Positions 1 through 10,400 are shown, numbered from the stretch's first letter. The stretch: 64,000 nucleotides of DNA from Poriferisodalis sp965237655 (GCF_965237655.1 NZ_CBDEGB010000001.1:620001-684000); one strand, 5' to 3'. Program-made: numbers and translations. The notes: a model not told the origin generated them from the sequence alone.

Positions 1-1032
1 TGTCTCACGCGGCAATCGGTTGCTGCCGTCGTGAAGCAGAACGGGCACTTGCCAGAAACTCGTCCACCAGCCAGCGGCAACGGCGTCGATGCCACTCACG
101 CCGTCAGTGAGCACGACGGTGCGGCCCAGCAGGCGGCACTCGGTCTCACTTGGCCGCCATTCGACTACCGAGTTGGCCCAGAACGCCATCGCTGCGTTGC
201 CGTCCGCCGCCGACGGATCCGCACAACCGGTTGCCTCGTCAGGCACGGCGGCAGTGCCCAGCGCAGCCGCCACCGCTGCAGCGGTTCCGTAGCGGGAATT
301 GCCGCTCACGCGGAAGACTTCCGTGTAGCCAATCGACACGAGCTCGGTCTCGACCTCGGTCGCTACTGCAGCAGTACCGCCAACGATGATGGCTTGGCGG
401 GCAGTGTTGCAACCCCCTGAGCGCAGGTCCTGCGCCGCCAACCGCACCGGCAGAGCCAACGACGTCGCACCTGAACGCGCAGAGGGCGTGAGCAGGATGG
501 GCGCTGCATAGGTGTCGACCCGGGAGAAGCCTCCCGGTGGGTCGAACAGCGGGTCCGCGGCAGCCACTCGACGCAGATACGGCTCGGTGGATTGACCCGT
601 CGGGTCCGACAGAGCTGCTGCGGCAAGCGCATCTGCCTGTGCATCACCGGCCGCAATCACGATCGCCTTTGGGCATAGCCCGAGACCCCACCAGTCCCCC
701 GCGTCGGGCAGGCCGGCGGTGGTGCCAGAGCTGCCGTCGGGTGTGTCGAATGGGAAGCCCCCGGTGCCACGCGTCGTCAGTGCACTGGCCAACGACGTCT
801 GGTAGCGGTCACCTCCGAAGATGCGCAAGGCGTTGGGCCAGCCTTCGATCTGCGGTGAAGCCAGATGTGAACTCGGCCACTGTGACGGCGCCACCGGGCC
901 GGCATCGAGCGCGACGGGCTCAGCAGCAAGCACCGGCACGCTCGCTAGCAACGCCGTCGAGACAATGAGAGCCGCGACGACAGCTCGGCGCGTCGTCCGA
1001 AGCGACTGCGGTCTTTCGGCCCTGCTGTTCAC
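1..1032 (-). CDS. Secreted cell-wall-binding repeat (CWB2-like) protein, C-terminus cut by window edge
   Basis: The minus strand is open from a GTG at 1032 to base 1, 344 codons without a stop, so the gene continues past the left edge. The N-terminus carries a twin-arginine-like cluster (TTRRAVV) and a hydrophobic stretch ending LAAEP, typical of a Sec or Tat signal peptide. Residues that follow show CWB2-type signatures: RIFGGDRYQTSLASAL, AIVIAAGDAQADALAAAAL, AIIVGGTAAVATEVE and RVSGNSRYGTAAAVAAAL. This predicts an exported, envelope-associated protein; the ligand is unknown. No ATG lies in frame close upstream, so GTG 1032 is preferred. It is divergent from the next CWB2 protein. What lies beyond the repeats, for example an enzymatic domain, cannot be seen. 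Confidence 0.82.
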   Translation of the reverse strand, partial: MNSRAERPQSLRTTRRAVVAALIVSTALLASVPVLAAEPVALDAGPVAPSQWPSSHLASPQIEGWPNALRIFGGDRYQTSLASALTTRGTGGFPFDTPDGSSGTTAGLPDAGDWWGLGLCPKAIVIAAGDAQADALAAAALSDPTGQSTEPYLRRVAAADPLFDPPGGFSRVDTYAAPILLTPSARSGATSLALPVRLAAQDLRSGGCNTARQAIIVGGTAAVATEVETELVSIGYTEVFRVSGNSRYGTAAAVAAALGTAAVPDEATGCADPSAADGNAAMAFWANSVVEWRPSETECRLLGRTVVLTDGVSGIDAVAAGWWTSFWQVPVLLHDGSNRLPRET

Positions 1033-1244
1033 AGTCGTCTCACTATCAGGTGTCCACCGCTCAAAGAGGACAGCCGCTCCTTGATCACGGGCCGAGGGTA
1101 ACTGTGAGCGAATGAGGAACGCCGTTGGCAACGGCGCGCGGTGCGGTGCCAAGCGGGTTGACTTAGCGTCGCCACGGTGCCGTGAACTCGAGGTGTCGGG
1201 TGGGCGTGCTGGCCGTTGCGAGGTCCGTGGAGAGCGAAAGCGGT
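1033..1244. other. Divergent intergenic region between two CWB2 genes
   Basis: 212 bases between opposed start codons. On the plus strand a TAGCGT box lies at 1164-1169, directly after a TTGACT at about 1158-1163. This would place a transcription start near 1176, giving a leader of about 70 bases to the ATG at 1245. The GTG at 1182 is an alternative nearly leaderless start. No structured RNA or repeat was recognised here. Confidence 0.4.
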
Positions 1245-3491
1245 ATGAGAGAAGTGATCGGATGGGCTCGCATGGGGCGGGCGGCGGCGCTCAGCGTCCT
1301 CTGCGCCGCGGTGTGCGGATCGATTCTGCTTACGCCAGCACCTGCCGCCGCGCAGAGTGCGCAGGTGACGCAGCAGCGCATTAGCGCCACGAGCGATTAT
1401 GAGCTCGCAGCCACTTTGGCAGGTGGCAGCTGCGAATCGGTCGGCGGTTCACACAGCGTGGCCCTAGCGTCGGGCGAGAACTGGCCCGACGCGCTGGCAG
1501 GCACCGCGCTCGATCGACCGCTGCTGCTCACCAAGCAAGCGTTTCTTCCGGCGGCGACTCGGGAGTACCTCGCACCGTGCTCGGCGCATCCCAACGCCAA
1601 AGTCATCATCTTGGGCGGACCCGCGGCAGTCTCCGAAGACGTGGCGAACACGCTGCGCACCATCGGCTACCGCGTGGACCGCATCGCCGGCGCAGACCGC
1701 TACGACACGGCCCGACGTGCCGCGCGGGCGTTCGCTCCGCCGTCGCTCAGCACCGTCTACCTGGCCTCGGGGATCAACTTCGCCGACGCCGTAGCTGTTG
1801 CCCCGAGTGTCTCGGTGGGCAGTCCGCTCATCCTCACAACGCCCGACGCGCTGCATCCCCAAGCACAGCGCTTCCTCACCGATGCCGGCCGGAGTGTCGC
1901 GTCGGTCACGATCTTGGGCGGGCATGGGGCCATCTCGGCCGATGTCGAAACAGCAGTCCGCGGCCTCGGGATCGAAACGAGGCGCGTCGCTGGCGCTGAT
2001 CGTTACGAGACAGCGGCCAGGCTTGCCCGGTTGTCCTTCAGCGCTCGTGGCTGCCACCCGGTGGTTGATGTTGCTGTGGCCAACGGGACGTCGCCATACG
2101 GAGGCCTCGTGGCAGCCGCAGTGCGGAACAAGTGCCAGCCGCTGCTGCTGGCGCCGCCAGCCGACAGCTCGGTGCCCGGGTCGCTCGCAGCGTTCGGGCG
2201 CGACTGGTTGCTCGCTGCAGGAAGCTCGGCCCGGTTGACCGTGACCGCCATCGGCTCAATGTCAGCGGTAGCCGATGCGGTGCTGGGTGCCGTGGCAACC
2301 GGCCGAGTGACCGAAGCGACTGGCTCGACCGGGCCCGGTGCGACAGGCGGAATGCAGGCATGGGAGCAGGTGGCCGCATCAGTCGTGCTGGTGCAATGCA
2401 CCGATAGTTCCGGAACGCCGATCCAGTCTGGCTCCGGATTCGCCATCGGCGATGGTCGTCAGATCGTGACGAATCACCACGTGGTGTTCGATGATCAGGA
2501 GCGGCAATGCGCTGGCATCCGAGCATGGTTCGGGGGCACGTTCGAACAGGCGCCGCCCAGCTACGTGACGGCGACACTCGAGCGCTCGGCGCGCACGCGT
2601 GACCTTGCCCTGCTCTCGCTGGACCCGGCTGCCAATGCGTTGCCGCCAGTTGCGATCGCCACAGATCCGCTGCGGGCGGGCGAGCCCATCACCGCACTGG
2701 GATACCCGGGCATCGGCGGCGAGACCATGACGCTGACCACCGGTCGTTACTCGGGTATCACACAGCAGAACGGCGTGACCTGGATCAAGACCGACACGCA
2801 GATCGCCCCTGGCAACAGCGGGGGGCCAGCATTTGACGACCAGCGACAGCTCGTGGGCGTCGCATCCGCGCTGGTCCTGGCCCAGACCAACGACGGCTCA
2901 AGCGTGATCGGCACGCTCGGACTGCTGGCACCCGCCTCCGACGTGGCCGCCTTGCTTGCCGGTGACATCGGCGAGGAGCCGAGCGGCGAAGCCATCGCAG
3001 ACGAAGGCGACTGGTCACACGGGACGACGACCAGCACGAATGTGTCCTACGTCATCTTGGCGACAACGTCGGACCAGCACAGCTTGACGAGTCCCTACGA
3101 CAACCTCATCCCAGTCCTGATCGTGTTCTGCGATGACATCGTGCGAATCGACTTCTGGGACCCGGTGCTTGAAGAGTTCAAGGGGCCGCATATTGCTGGC
3201 CAGATCGCATTCTCGAATCGCGAATTGCACGGGCGGGTGCCAGTGTTCTACCGGATCGGCGGCAAGAGCGAGCCATTCGAGAATGCCCTTTGGTGGCCGG
3301 CGCAGAACAACGAGGCGATCTTCTCCGGCGGCGAGGGCCACGCTTTTGTCCGAGATCTGCTGCCGGGTTCGGGCGAGCTCGCGATCGGCTACACGAACTT
3401 CGACGGGGAGACCGAGGCAATCGTGTTTCGCGAAATGGACGGCTTCGCTGCCGCGCACCACCATCTGCAGCGACGCTGCCGTATTATCTGA
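1245..3491 (+). CDS. Secreted CWB2 protein with trypsin-like serine protease domain
   Basis: 748 residues from ATG 1245. A signal peptide (hydrophobic run ending TPAPAAAQ) is followed by CWB2 repeats with RIAGADRYDTARRAAR, VTILGGHGAISADVE and RVAGADRYETAARLAR. A chymotrypsin-fold S1C-type protease domain follows. The triad is readable: His about 412 in TNHHVV, Asp about 453 in RDLALL, Ser about 525 in PGNSGGPAF. The last 150 residues form a separate domain ending FREMDGFAAAHHHLQRRC, faintly like VasI-type periplasmic proteins; that resemblance is weak. The protein is probably an envelope-anchored protease. ATG 1245 has an AG-rich stretch upstream (GAGAGCGAAAG); GTG 1182 and ATG 1272 are alternatives. 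No PDZ domain is evident. Confidence 0.87.
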   Translation: MREVIGWARMGRAAALSVLCAAVCGSILLTPAPAAAQSAQVTQQRISATSDYELAATLAGGSCESVGGSHSVALASGENWPDALAGTALDRPLLLTKQAFLPAATREYLAPCSAHPNAKVIILGGPAAVSEDVANTLRTIGYRVDRIAGADRYDTARRAARAFAPPSLSTVYLASGINFADAVAVAPSVSVGSPLILTTPDALHPQAQRFLTDAGRSVASVTILGGHGAISADVETAVRGLGIETRRVAGADRYETAARLARLSFSARGCHPVVDVAVANGTSPYGGLVAAAVRNKCQPLLLAPPADSSVPGSLAAFGRDWLLAAGSSARLTVTAIGSMSAVADAVLGAVATGRVTEATGSTGPGATGGMQAWEQVAASVVLVQCTDSSGTPIQSGSGFAIGDGRQIVTNHHVVFDDQERQCAGIRAWFGGTFEQAPPSYVTATLERSARTRDLALLSLDPAANALPPVAIATDPLRAGEPITALGYPGIGGETMTLTTGRYSGITQQNGVTWIKTDTQIAPGNSGGPAFDDQRQLVGVASALVLAQTNDGSSVIGTLGLLAPASDVAALLAGDIGEEPSGEAIADEGDWSHGTTTSTNVSYVILATTSDQHSLTSPYDNLIPVLIVFCDDIVRIDFWDPVLEEFKGPHIAGQIAFSNRELHGRVPVFYRIGGKSEPFENALWWPAQNNEAIFSGGEGHAFVRDLLPGSGELAIGYTNFDGETEAIVFREMDGFAAAHHHLQRRCRII
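3482..3487 (+). promoter_or_regulatory. Possible -10 box for pyrE
   Basis: TATTAT overlaps the end of the upstream protease gene and would start transcription about 50 bases before the pyrE ATG. No convincing -35 is seen. Confidence 0.3.
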
Positions 3492-3545
3492 CGCGAGCGG
3501 ACCAACGGCGCAGCGCTGCGCAGCCGAGGGAGTCGAATCGCACCC

Positions 3546-4130
3546 ATGAGCAGTGCCAGGTCGGACGAGCTGCTGGAGATCTTGCGAGACGGCGGCCTCA
3601 CCACGTTGCCCGCTCCGGTCCAGCTGGCATCGGGCCAGTGGTCGCGGTACTTCATCGACGGCAAAGAAGCACTCGCAGCAGGGGCAGACCTGCGGCTCGC
3701 TGCCGAAGCGATCTGCGAGCGGGTGGGCGAGGCAGGGGTCGGCTTCGACGCCGTCGGCGGCTTGACGCTCGGGGCAGATGCGCTCGCCGCTGCAATCGCG
3801 CTGCTGAGCGAGACGAACTGGTTCATCGTGCGAAAGACACCCAAGGGGCGTGGCACCGACCGTCGCATCGAAGGAGCGCGGATCGGTGACGGCGACCGTG
3901 TGCTGCTGGTGGACGACGTGGTGACCACCGGCGGGTCGATCCTGCAGGCGTTCGATGTGGTGCAGGCGACCGGTGCCGAGGTGGTTGCCGCGGTGACGCT
4001 GGCCGACCGCGGCGACGACGCAGCCCGCGAGTTCGCACGGCGCTCGGTGCCGTACTTCCCGATGGCCACCTATCACGACCTGGGCATTCCCAGAGTCGGC
4101 GATGAGCGGGCCGCGGCCACCGCCGGCTGA
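3546..4130 (+). CDS. pyrE: Orotate phosphoribosyltransferase
   Basis: 194 residues, normal for the family. OPRTase joins orotate and PRPP to make orotidine 5'-monophosphate in cytosolic pyrimidine synthesis. The diagnostic PRPP-binding motif VLLVDDVVTTGGS lies at about residues 118-130. The N-terminus has the substrate-loop region LASGQWSRYFIDGKEAL, and FIVRKTPKGRGTDRRIEG is the flexible catalytic-loop region with Lys and Arg. The ATG at 3546 lies 54 bases after the upstream protease gene, on the same strand. An AG-rich stretch (GAGGGAG) sits rather far upstream of the start. A 7-bp-stem hairpin follows the stop. No other pyrimidine gene is nearby, so pyrE is isolated among surface-protein genes. 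Confidence 0.93.
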   Translation: MSSARSDELLEILRDGGLTTLPAPVQLASGQWSRYFIDGKEALAAGADLRLAAEAICERVGEAGVGFDAVGGLTLGADALAAAIALLSETNWFIVRKTPKGRGTDRRIEGARIGDGDRVLLVDDVVTTGGSILQAFDVVQATGAEVVAAVTLADRGDDAAREFARRSVPYFPMATYHDLGIPRVGDERAAATAG

Positions 4131-4153
4131 CTCGGCTCGAGACACGGCTCGAC

Positions 4154-4183
4154 GGCCAGAACTGACTCAGGCTGCGTCTGGCC
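4154..4183 (+). terminator. Hairpin after pyrE
   Basis: GGCCAGA at 4154-4160 pairs perfectly with TCTGGCC at 4177-4183 across a 16-base loop. There is no T-tract, so intrinsic termination is only possible, not clear. Confidence 0.35.
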
Positions 4184-4203
4184 CGATGTAGTAGTGGCCG
4201 CTC

Positions 4204-4227
4204 ACTGCCGGGGCAGAAACCGGCAGT
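4204..4227 (+). promoter_or_regulatory. Inverted repeat abutting the -10 box of the metalloprotease gene
   Basis: ACTGCCGG (4204-4211) and CCGGCAGT (4220-4227) form a perfect 8-bp inverted repeat with an 8-base centre. Its last base is the first base of the -10 box TACTGT. The position fits an operator in the -35/-10 spacer; a terminator for upstream transcription is the alternative. Confidence 0.5.
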
Positions 4228-4232
4228 ACTGT
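4227..4232 (+). promoter_or_regulatory. Leaderless -10 box TACTGT
   Basis: Seven bases separate this box from the ATG at 4240, so transcription should start at or within a base or two of the start codon. There is no ribosome binding site, as expected for a leaderless mRNA. Confidence 0.6.
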
Positions 4233-4239
4233 CGATCGA

Positions 4240-7200
4240 ATGCGGCGGTTGCTGACAGCGGCACTGCTGGTGACAGTGCTCGTCGGGACAGTGCTGGTGC
4301 TGCCCACGGCGGCGTCGGCGGCCTCTGACGACGACGATCAGGGCGCGGTCTTCGTTACTCGATACGGAGGCGCAGATCGGTATGCCACATCACTGTTGGT
4401 GGCCGAGGCGTTTGCGGCCAACGCCGGCATCTCAGTCGATGCTGTGGTGATGGTGTCGGGTCGCAGCTGGGCTGACGCTGTCGTGGCTGCTCCCATCGCA
4501 GGTGCGCTGGGAGCGCCGGTGCTGATGACGCCGCCGGGTGAGCTGCGAGACGACGCGGCGGCCTTCGTGCAGCGAGTGGGGGCGTCGAGCGTCGTCGTGG
4601 TGGGCACCGAAGGTCAGCCCGACACGGTCAGCGACGAGGTCGTGACAGCGCTCCAAGGATTGGGCGTGACCGTCGAGCGGGTCAGCGGAACGGACCGTTA
4701 CGCGACTGCTGCCGCGGCTGCACGGCGCCTGTCCTCCGTCGGCGACATGGGTGGGTTGGGTCGCACCGCCATCGTGGCCAGCGGCGAGGTGTTCGCCGAC
4801 GCCCTCGTGGCAGGCCCGTTCGCTGCCCGCGGCCAGCACCCGGTGCTGTTGAGCCCCAAAGCCGGGCTGCACGCGCAGGTGGCCACATACCTGACCGAAG
4901 CCCAGATCGCCCATGTGGTGCTGATGGGCGGCACCGCTGCGCTCAGCGAAGCCGTGGAGACCGCAGTCACCGATCTGGGAGCGTCGGTGACCCGATTGGC
5001 AGGTGCAACCCGCTACGACACCGCAGTACAGGCCGCACAGTTGGTGACCGGCCGCTACGACGATGCCGCCGGGCAGCCCTGCTTCGCGACGAGCACGATC
5101 GGTGTGGCTCGTGCACGGGTGCCGTTCGATTCATTCAGCGCAGCTCCGCTGCTGGGGCGACTGTGCGCCCCGCTGGTTCTTGCGGATCCCGGCCTGGTGC
5201 CCGCGGACACTGCCGCATTCCTCGACACTGCCCGCAGCACACACCCCGGAGTGAGTCTGCGCATCTTCGGCGGCGAGGCAGCCGTCTCACAAGGCGCCCT
5301 GGACGCGTTCCTCAGCAGCGGGGCTGTTCCCGCCGATGAGCCGGTCGTCGAGACCACGGTGCTGCTTGCAGGCACCTGCGGTGGTGCCGTCACCGATGAG
5401 CCGCGCCAGCTCATCACCTCGACCAACGCCGAAGACCCGGCGTGGTCCCCCGACTGCAGCCAGCTCGTCTACACCCAGGACGGGTCGCTGTGGACGATGA
5501 ACAACGACGGCACCGACCAGCAGCAGCTCCAGCCCGCTGCCGGCGCGCATCTCTATTCCGCTGCTTGGTCGCCCGACGGCACCCAGATCGTCTACGTCCG
5601 GGGCTACCAGGGCGTCGACCATTGGATCGCTCACATCTGGACCGTCAATGCCGACGGCACGGGCCCAACCCAGCTCTCCACCGGAGCCCTCGTGGACGCG
5701 TCCCCTCGCTGGTCGCCTGACGGTGAACTCATCGTCTTCGACCGCTTTGACGACAGCGGTAAGCAGGTGACACGGATGACCCGTACGGGCACCGACGTTG
5801 AAGTGCTCACGACCGTCGGAGCGTGGAACTTCGGTCCCGTGTACTCGCCCGACGGCACCCAGTTGGCCTATGTCGCGAACAACACCGTGGTGGTGATCGA
5901 CGCCGACGGCACGAATCCTCGTTACATCATCGCCCCCGTTTCTAGTCAGAGCGAGCTGTCCTGGTCGCCCGATGGCAAGCGGATTGCGTTCATTCGCAGT
6001 CGCGACGGCGTTGCGACGCTCTCGATCGCTGACCTCACAGGGCTCAACGAGGAATCCGTCTTCGAATCTTCGGACCAAGTGCTATCGCCGCGCTGGTCGC
6101 CCGACGGCGAGCTGATCGCCTTCCACACCATCGAAGCGGGCGGCATCCACCGTGCGTATATCGTCGGCGCGAGCGGCGATCCGGTCGAAGGTGGCGCCAA
6201 TCAATGCCGCCCGGGGGGTTTCTCGGGAGTCACCGCTGGGTTCCCATTGCCCAGCTGGGGAGCCCCCACCACGGGAACGCTCCAGATCGCAGTGCTCTAT
6301 GTGGACTTCGAAGATGCGCCAGCGAATCACACCACCGAAGAAGAGGCCGGGCTCGGATTGCCGTACATGGAGGCATACCTCGAAGCCGTGAGCTACGGCC
6401 GGCTCGACATCGAATTCGTACAGCGCCATGGGTGGCTTCGATCAGCCATCGATGTCGACGACTACTTGAGCTACGGAGGTCGGGACTTGACCGGGGTTCC
6501 GATCGAGATCATCGGCGATGTGGTGGCGGCTGCAGACCCCGACTTCGACTTTGCCGGGATCGGCGCCGTCATGATCGTGCTGCCGAGCAGTTGGTTCGGA
6601 AATGGCTTCGCCAGTGGGCCGATCACCGCAGACGGGGCGTCGATGACTCCGACCGTCATCAACTTCTCGCACCTCGAAGCCGAGCGACCCCCGTTGCAGT
6701 GGGGGAGCGTCGTCGCACACGAACTCGTGCACAACTTCGGCTTGCTCGACCTGTATCCGGCTGACGGCAGCGCACATGCCCGTGCCGCTGCGCCCAGCGG
6801 CCAGGCCTGGGTCGCGGTGGAGTGGGGGCGCATGAACATGTGGTCGTGGTATCTCGCCGCCGAGCACGATCCCCGCCTGGCGCACGATTGGCAGTCCTCC
6901 GACGGGGGCCGATCAACCGCCTACGAACGGCACTTGGTCACCGAGGAAATGCTGGCGTGGAGCCGTTGGCAGCTGGGCTGGCTAGGCGAATCGCAGGTGA
7001 GTTGCTCCGATGCGCCCGAGACCACGGTGACTCTGGCGCCGATCGCGCAGCCAGGCAACGGCGTTGCGATGGCCGTCGTGCCGCTCAACACCCACGAGAT
7101 GATCGTGATGGAGAGCCGCCGCAAGCTGGGTTACGACGCCGGCCGGTTCTTCGAATACGCCAATGCGGGTACCAGCACCACGTTCCCCCGGCTCATCACC

Positions 7201-7404
7201 GAGGGTGTGCTCGTGTACACGGTCGACTCCTGGCTCAGCGGCGGGCAACTGCCGCTCAAGGTTGCGGGCGACGGCGGCAACGGCCAAGTCCTCGACTTTC
7301 CGGTCCTCGAAGTCGGCGAGTCGGTGACTCTGCGGGGCTACACCATCACGGTCACCGCCGATGACGGTGACACCCACACCGTGGTCATCACCCGCAACTC
7401 CTGA
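4240..7404 (+). CDS. Secreted CWB2 / single beta-propeller / M6-type metalloprotease
   Basis: 1054 residues. A signal peptide (LLTAALLVTVLVG to ASAAS) is followed by three CWB2 repeats, with motifs RYGGADRYATSLLVAEAF, RVSGTDRYATAAAAARRL and VVLMGGTAALSEAVE. A WD40/TolB-like beta-propeller of about 276 residues follows (nt 5377-6205), made of blades carrying WSPDGTQIVY-type motifs and bounded by cysteines. The C-terminal third is an M6-like (immune inhibitor A type) metallopeptidase with HELVH at about 827-831 followed by NFGLLDLYP. Predicted role: a cell-wall-anchored or shed zinc protease acting outside the cell. It is paralogous along its whole length to the next gene, which has three propellers. 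Substrate unknown. Confidence 0.87.
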   Translation: MRRLLTAALLVTVLVGTVLVLPTAASAASDDDDQGAVFVTRYGGADRYATSLLVAEAFAANAGISVDAVVMVSGRSWADAVVAAPIAGALGAPVLMTPPGELRDDAAAFVQRVGASSVVVVGTEGQPDTVSDEVVTALQGLGVTVERVSGTDRYATAAAAARRLSSVGDMGGLGRTAIVASGEVFADALVAGPFAARGQHPVLLSPKAGLHAQVATYLTEAQIAHVVLMGGTAALSEAVETAVTDLGASVTRLAGATRYDTAVQAAQLVTGRYDDAAGQPCFATSTIGVARARVPFDSFSAAPLLGRLCAPLVLADPGLVPADTAAFLDTARSTHPGVSLRIFGGEAAVSQGALDAFLSSGAVPADEPVVETTVLLAGTCGGAVTDEPRQLITSTNAEDPAWSPDCSQLVYTQDGSLWTMNNDGTDQQQLQPAAGAHLYSAAWSPDGTQIVYVRGYQGVDHWIAHIWTVNADGTGPTQLSTGALVDASPRWSPDGELIVFDRFDDSGKQVTRMTRTGTDVEVLTTVGAWNFGPVYSPDGTQLAYVANNTVVVIDADGTNPRYIIAPVSSQSELSWSPDGKRIAFIRSRDGVATLSIADLTGLNEESVFESSDQVLSPRWSPDGELIAFHTIEAGGIHRAYIVGASGDPVEGGANQCRPGGFSGVTAGFPLPSWGAPTTGTLQIAVLYVDFEDAPANHTTEEEAGLGLPYMEAYLEAVSYGRLDIEFVQRHGWLRSAIDVDDYLSYGGRDLTGVPIEIIGDVVAAADPDFDFAGIGAVMIVLPSSWFGNGFASGPITADGASMTPTVINFSHLEAERPPLQWGSVVAHELVHNFGLLDLYPADGSAHARAAAPSGQAWVAVEWGRMNMWSWYLAAEHDPRLAHDWQSSDGGRSTAYERHLVTEEMLAWSRWQLGWLGESQVSCSDAPETTVTLAPIAQPGNGVAMAVVPLNTHEMIVMESRRKLGYDAGRFFEYANAGTSTTFPRLITEGVLVYTVDSWLSGGQLPLKVAGDGGNGQVLDFPVLEVGESVTLRGYTITVTADDGDTHTVVITRNS

Positions 7405-7409
7405 CCGCC

Positions 7410-7429
7410 GTCCCGCCAGGCTGCGGGAC
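7410..7429 (+). terminator. Hairpin between the paired metalloprotease genes
   Basis: GTCCCGC (7410-7416) pairs with GCGGGAC (7423-7429) over a 6-base loop. A smaller CAGCG/CGCTG repeat overlaps its end (7429-7444), just upstream of the next -10 box. There is no T-tract. It may act as a terminator or insulator, or part of it may be an operator. Confidence 0.4.
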
Positions 7430-7449
7430 AGCGTCCTGTCGCTGGGCAC

Positions 7450-7455
7450 TACGTT
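7450..7455 (+). promoter_or_regulatory. Leaderless -10 box TACGTT
   Basis: Seven bases before the ATG at 7463, the same spacing as in the paralogous upstream gene. It fixes the start at 7463 rather than any upstream codon. Confidence 0.6.
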
Positions 7456-7462
7456 CGGCCAG

Positions 7463-10400
7463 ATGCGGCGTGCACTGACCGGAGCGGTGCTGGTCGTCGC
7501 AGTCGTGGGGGGCGTGCTTGGGTTGCCGGCGTCGGCAGCGACCCAAACCGCCCAAGAAGAGCAGGTGGCCAAGGTTGCGGTCTCCCGCTACGGCGGCGCG
7601 GATCGGTATGCCACCTCGTTGCTCGTGGCCGAAGCGGTCGCGGCCGATGCGGGCGGCTCGCTGACGCACGTCGTGATGGTGTCGGGCCTCAGTTGGCCCG
7701 ATGCGGTGGTGGCTGCGCCGGTGGCGGGTGCGCTGGGTGCGCCTGTATTGATGACCCCGCCTGGGGAGCTGCGCGACGATGCGGCGGCGTTCCTGCAGCG
7801 CACCGGTGTGACCGACGTGGTGGTGGTCGGCGCCACGGGGGGTGCGCACGCCGTCAGCGACGCGGTGGTGACTTCGCTGGAAGGCCTCGGCATCGCGGTG
7901 GAGCGCGTGGGCCGCGTGGATCGCTACGCCACAGGTGTGGTTGCGGCGCGGCAGATCGAGTCGGTGGGCGAGATGCCCGGTTTCGGCACCACGGCGATCG
8001 TTGCCAACGGCGACGTGTTTGCCGATGCTCTGGTGGCGGGTGCGTTTGCAGCACGGGGGCCGCATCCGGTGTTGCTGACCCCGCGTGACGAACTGCATGC
8101 CGGAGTGGCCCGGTACCTGTCCGAGGCGGGGATCTCCCATGTGGTGCTGATGGGCGGCACCGCTGCGCTGGCCGAAGCGGTGGACTGGTCGATCTCGGAC
8201 CTTGGCATTGCCGTCACGCGCCTGGCGGGTGCGACCCGCTTCGACACCGCGGTGAAGGCTGCGGAATTTGTGGAAGGCCTCTACGCCCAGGGGTCCGAGC
8301 GGTGCTTCACCACTGAACGCATCGGGTTGGCCCGAGCGCGCGTGCCATTCGACTCGTTCAGTGCCGGTCCGCTGCTGGGACGGCTGTGCGCCCCGCTGCT
8401 GCTCGCCAACCCCAACGCCATTCCGCTGGACACAGCGGGCTTTCTTGACGCTGCACGGACGACGACGGCCGCCGCGGGCATCGACACGCTGGACCTGCGG
8501 GTGTTCGGCGGCGACGCAGCTGTGTCCCAGACAGCGATCGACGCCTACCTCGGCGGCGAGCCCACCGTCGAACCCGCCGACGAGCCCGCCGGACTGCCCG
8601 CAGGCACCTGCGGGGGAGCGATCGATGCCGCGCCGGTGCAGCTCGTCACCGAGAACGACCCCGAAGAACCTGCCTGGTCGCCCGACTGCAGCCAGATCGT
8701 CTACGGAGCCCGTTCACGCCTGTGGATAGCCGGCAGCGACGGCAGCGAGCCGAGCGAACTGACTGAACGCGACGGCGGCTATTCCCATGAACCGTTCTGG
8801 TCATCCGACGGAACTCGAATTGCCTATGCACGCGAGGTCTACCAGGGTGAACACTGGGAGTCACACATCTGGGTGGTGAACGCCGACGGATCCGGCAAGA
8901 CTCAAGTCACCCGTGGGGACGTCTGGGACGGCGACCCGTCGTGGTCGCCCGACAGCACCGAGATCGTGTTCAGCCGCATCAGCGGGACGGGACGCAATGC
9001 GCAAGGCGATCGCATCAGCAGCGACCGCTACATCGTGGCCATGAACGCCAACGGCACGAACAAGCGGTTCCTGACAGTCGGCGGCGCATGGGACGGCGCC
9101 CCCACGTGGTCGCCCGACGGCAGCCAGATCGGTTACATCGCCTACGACTCCGTCTGGGTGCACAACACGAACGGTTCCGGCGGCAGAGCCATAGCGGGCA
9201 ACGCCTACTGGGACGGCGGCCTGTCGTGGTCGCCGGACGGTTCGAAGATTGCGTTCACCCGCCGTGACGGGGAGGATGCGTCCATCCGGCTGGTCCAAGT
9301 CGACACCGCCAGCGAAGAAGTGCTTGCCGACGTTCCCGGGCGGGAAAGCCATCCGCGGTGGTCGCCCGACGGGCACCGGATCCTGTTCTTCGTCGCGACT
9401 GAGGATGGCACGCGCGAGGCATGGGCAGCAGGCGCGTCGGGCCGTCAGGTTGGCATCGCGCCGGGACAGTTCGTGGGGCGCGGCGCGGCTCCGTCACCGG
9501 GCGGTTGCGGCGGTGGCGCCAGCGACACATCGCAGCAACTCGGCTCGCTGGGCGGCAGCAGCCCGTCCTGGTCGCCGAACTGCACCCACGTCGTGTTCGC
9601 TCATGACCGATCGCTGTGGCTGATGCGCAACGACGGCACCGATCTGCGGCGTCTCACTCGCTATGACGCCCGTACGTCGTATGCGCCGTCGTGGTCGCCT
9701 GATGGCACACGCATCGCCTACGCGCGGACGGACTACCAGGACGACAGGTGGGTGTCGCACATCTGGCTGGTGAACTCCGACGGCACCGGTCACACGCAGC
9801 TCACCGGTGGTGACGTGTGGGACGACGAGCCGTCGTGGTCGCCCGACGGTATGAAGCTGACCTTCAGCCGGTACTGGGGCAGCGGCCGCAGCGACGCCGG
9901 TCATCGGACCGACGACGATCGTTACATCGCCGTCATGAGAGCTGACGGCTCGGGTCGACGGGCGCTCACAGCCGGGGCGGTGTGGGACCACTCCCCGTCG
10001 TGGTCGCCCGACGGGACCCTGATCGGGTACATCTCCAACAAGAGTGTCTGGGTCATCACTCCCGACGGAGCACATCGCCGCGGCGTCGCCGGCGACGTCG
10101 ACTCAAACGGCCTGTCATGGTCGCCCGACGGTGCCCGCATCGCGGTGACCCGCGGCGACGACAGTGCGACGGCCATCCACCTTCTCGAGCTGGCCAGCCT
10201 CAGCGATATCAAGGTCACCGATGGGATGGCGCGATTATCGAGTCCGCACTGGTCGCCCGACGGGCAGCGGATTCTGTTCCACACAGTGAACGCCGACGGT
10301 ACCGAGCATGTCTGGGCGGCCGGCGCATCGGGCACCCAGGTCGGCACCACGGCGGGGCAATTCGTGGGCGGCGGAGCGGTGCCTGCCACGGGCGGGTGCG

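Noticed and set aside
3015..4145. 376-codon minus-strand open frame opposite the protease end and pyrE
   Set aside because: It is a shadow frame of high-GC coding sequence; pyrE and the protease on the plus strand have clear motifs.
7388..8140. Minus-strand open frame rich in His and Arg opposite the giant metalloprotease
   Set aside because: Composition is that of an antisense shadow; no start signal or motif.
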